Both the position numbers and the translations under genes were made by a program. A stretch of 7,403 bases of DNA from Desulfuromonadales bacterium C00003107 (GTDB taxonomy: Bacteria > Desulfobacterota > Desulfuromonadia > Desulfuromonadales > Syntrophotaleaceae), in contig MAXT01000216.1 in assembly GCA_001751225.1 (NCBI GenBank), positions 1-7,403 of the forward strand. The letters run 5' to 3'. How positions within the stretch are numbered: position 1 is the stretch's first letter; each line of letters starts with the position of its first letter. Under the pieces are notes generated by a model. It was not told the DNA's origin, searched no databases, and saw only the letters and a program-made list of their open reading frames with translations. Shown here piece by piece: positions 5,933 through 7,403 of this stretch.

Positions 5933-5946
5933 GTTTGTTTTGACAA
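5918..5946 (-). promoter_or_regulatory. Candidate sigma-70 promoter for the cytochrome c gene
   Basis: On the minus strand TTGTCA (5946-5941, five of six) is followed after exactly 17 bp by TATGCT (5923-5918, four of six). The start would fall near 5911, leaving about 48 nt before the ATG at 5863. The -10 hexamer lies inside the 15-bp palindrome at 5918-5932, so a protein bound there would block it. Confidence 0.5.
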
Positions 5947-6056
5947 TTGCGAAGCCTCGTTAAAAAGTGGTATTTTCCATAGATCGAATAAAAAATCAGC
6001 GAAACGAAATTGTCCAGTTTGGCGGTTGTTCATTTAACGGAAGGGGATGGTTGTCC

Positions 6057-7067
6057 ATGCTTATTGTAATGCATCACCACGCTACAGTCGAAGAGATTGG
6101 GGCCGTTCAGGCGGCTGTGGTCGCCCTCGGTTTTCGAAGCGAGCCGATTCCCGGTAAAGAGCGAACCGCTATCGGGGTCCTTGGTAACCAGGGGTATGTC
6201 GATGATGGCACTATTCTGGAACTTCCTGGCGTGCTTGAGGTTATACATGTCAGTAAACCTTATAAGCTGGTTTCCCGGGATTTTCATCCTGTTGCCAGCG
6301 AGGTGCGGATCGGCGACGTGGTTCTGGGGAATGGATTGGCTCCGGTGATCATGGCCGGCCCCTGCTCCATCGAAAGCGAAGAGCAGATCGCAACGGCAGC
6401 CCGTCTGGTGAAAAGCGCCGGTGCCCATATTCTGCGTGGCGGTGCTTTCAAGCCGCGCACCGGCCCCCATTCCTTTCAGGGTTTGGGCATAGAAGGTCTC
6501 AAATATCTTCGTGCCGCCGGCAACGAGGTTGGTATGCCGGTGGTGACCGAAGTGATGCGCATCGGTCAACTAGATGCGGTTTGTCAATATGCCGATCTCA
6601 TACAAATCGGCGCCCGCAATATGCAGAACTTTGAGTTGCTAAAAGAGGTTGGCAAGCTCGATCGACCGGTACTCCTCAAGCGGGGTATGAGTGCCACTCT
6701 GGAAGAGTTTTTGGCGGCGGCGGAATATATTTTAGCCGAAGGCAATAGTCAGGTAGTGCTCTGCGAACGAGGTATTCGCACCTTTGAAACAGCGACCCGA
6801 AATACCCTCGATCTGTCCATCGTTCCTTTGGTCAGAGAATTGAGTCATCTGCCGATTATTGTCGACCCCAGTCATGCCACCGGCAAGAGGTCCTTGGTGC
6901 CAGTTATGGCCAGATCGGCGTTGGTGGCCGGAGCTCATGGTCTGATGATCGAGGTTCACCCGACTCCAGAAACCGCTCTTTGCGATGGAGCCCAAAGCCT
7001 CACTGGCGAGGGTTTTGCTGATTTGATGGTACAGATTCGTCGGTTGCTGCCCGTGCTTGAACCCTGA
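6057..7067 (+). CDS. aroF: 3-deoxy-7-phosphoheptulonate synthase (DAHP synthase)
   Basis: Condenses phosphoenolpyruvate with erythrose 4-phosphate, the first step of the shikimate pathway to aromatic amino acids. The 336-residue product matches the bacterial type with an N-terminal ferredoxin-like regulatory domain (about residues 1-70), as in Thermotoga maritima, where Phe and Tyr inhibit through this domain. The barrel carries MAGPCSIESEEQ (99-110) with metal ligand Cys103, LRGGAFKPRTGPHSFQGLG (126-144), IGARNMQNFELL (184-195), LLKRGM (206-211), CERGIRTFE (236-244), DPSHATGKR (270-278) with metal ligand His273, IEVHPTP (298-304), and LCDGAQSL (308-315). All expected active-site residues are present. 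AAGGGG lies about 10 nt before the ATG at 6057. A GTG at 5967 would add 30 non-conserved residues without a ribosome binding site. The gene is convergent with the phosphoesterase gene, with 12 bp between the stops. Confidence 0.95.
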   Translation: MLIVMHHHATVEEIGAVQAAVVALGFRSEPIPGKERTAIGVLGNQGYVDDGTILELPGVLEVIHVSKPYKLVSRDFHPVASEVRIGDVVLGNGLAPVIMAGPCSIESEEQIATAARLVKSAGAHILRGGAFKPRTGPHSFQGLGIEGLKYLRAAGNEVGMPVVTEVMRIGQLDAVCQYADLIQIGARNMQNFELLKEVGKLDRPVLLKRGMSATLEEFLAAAEYILAEGNSQVVLCERGIRTFETATRNTLDLSIVPLVRELSHLPIIVDPSHATGKRSLVPVMARSALVAGAHGLMIEVHPTPETALCDGAQSLTGEGFADLMVQIRRLLPVLEP

Positions 7068-7079
7068 GAATAAGAGATG

Positions 7080-7403
7080 TCAGGACCTTATGGGGGCGCC
7101 GGTATGGGATGCGGGCTGTTGTTGCCAGGGCACTTCGCCCGCTGCTGGACTGTGTAGTTCAAGCAAGGCAATTTCCGGTGGGCAGAATAAACGTGCGGGT
7201 AAAACACTGGTACCCATTCCGCGATTGACATAGAGGGGGATGTTTCTGGCTGTTACCCGATAGAGTCCGGCAACGAAAGGCGCGGAAAAGCGCGGCAGAT
7301 AGAAGGGATGAATATAGGGCAGTCGAATCTGGCCACCGTGTGTGTGTCCGCTTAAAATCAGATCGGCCACTGAGGCAAGTCTATCGTGGCCAGAGGCCGG
7401 CAC
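7080..7403 (-). CDS. Calcineurin-like metallophosphoesterase, C-terminal part (cut by right edge)
   Basis: The minus-strand frame is open at the right edge. The visible 107 residues are the C-terminal third of a metallophosphoesterase of the YkuE/YaeI kind. ADLILSGHTHGGQIRLP (13-29) holds the GHTHGGQ motif whose histidines bind the dinuclear metal centre. GLYRV (46-50), IPLYVNRGMGTS (55-66) and RLFCPPEIALLEL (71-83) follow in the order usual for this group. The last 24 residues are a polar, unconserved tail. The frame's first visible codon is GTG at the very edge, but the metal-binding motifs D-x-H, GDxxD and GNHE must lie further upstream, so this is not the true start. Relatives are often membrane-anchored at the N-terminus and act on phospho- or nucleotide-lipid substrates; the substrate here is unknown. 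I see no convincing terminator in the 12 bp separating it from aroF. Confidence 0.85.
   Translation of the reverse strand: MPASGHDRLASVADLILSGHTHGGQIRLPYIHPFYLPRFSAPFVAGLYRVTARNIPLYVNRGMGTSVLPARLFCPPEIALLELHSPAAGEVPWQQQPASHTGAPIRS

Noticed and set aside
1..7403. Mobile elements, CRISPR, defence or phage genes
   Set aside because: All long frames are explained by housekeeping or common regulatory and electron-transfer families; no transposase, integrase, terminal repeat pair or regularly spaced repeat was seen.

Overview
The window reads as a chromosomal housekeeping segment of a Gram-negative anaerobe, most likely of the Desulfuromonadales (Geobacter/Desulfuromonas/Pelobacter type). That placement is inferred from protein flavour: a small exported c-type cytochrome, an N-terminal 'FYPPGHPALE' motif of a kind I associate with that group, a DAHP synthase with an N-terminal ferredoxin-like domain, and a trmB-truD pair. 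No rRNA, tRNA, insertion sequence, phage gene, CRISPR array or defence gene was found.

Layout, left to right. (1) 1-196, minus strand: the first 65 codons of a gene that runs off the left edge. (2) 197-446: a divergent promoter region. (3) 447-1073, plus strand: coaE, the last step of coenzyme A synthesis. Its 3' end overlaps by 68 bp the end of a convergent alpha/beta hydrolase (1006-1842, minus). (4) 1843-2060: a 15-bp perfect hairpin, read as the terminator of the upstream IclR gene, followed by a nested pair of inverted repeats. (5) 2061-2846, minus: an IclR-family regulator. (6) 2847-3451: about 600 bp with no convincing gene but several short palindromes. (7) 3452-5339, minus: a translationally overlapping trmB-truD pair for tRNA modification (m7G46 and pseudouridine 13). 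(8) 5555-5863, minus: an exported monohaem cytochrome c. (9) 5864-6056: a divergent promoter region built around a perfect 15-bp palindrome. (10) 6057-7067, plus: DAHP synthase, entry to the shikimate pathway. (11) 7080-7403, minus: the C-terminal part of a calcineurin-like metallophosphoesterase cut by the right edge.

The genes do not form one pathway. CoaE and DAHP synthase serve cofactor and aromatic biosynthesis, TrmB and TruD modify tRNA, and the IclR regulator has no obvious adjacent target other than itself or the hydrolase downstream. I see no convincing undescribed system. The points most worth checking are the two-faced palindromic promoter between the cytochrome and aroF genes, the long 3' overlap of coaE with the hydrolase, the gene-free region upstream of the IclR gene, and the extra C-terminal tail of TrmB that carries the truD start.
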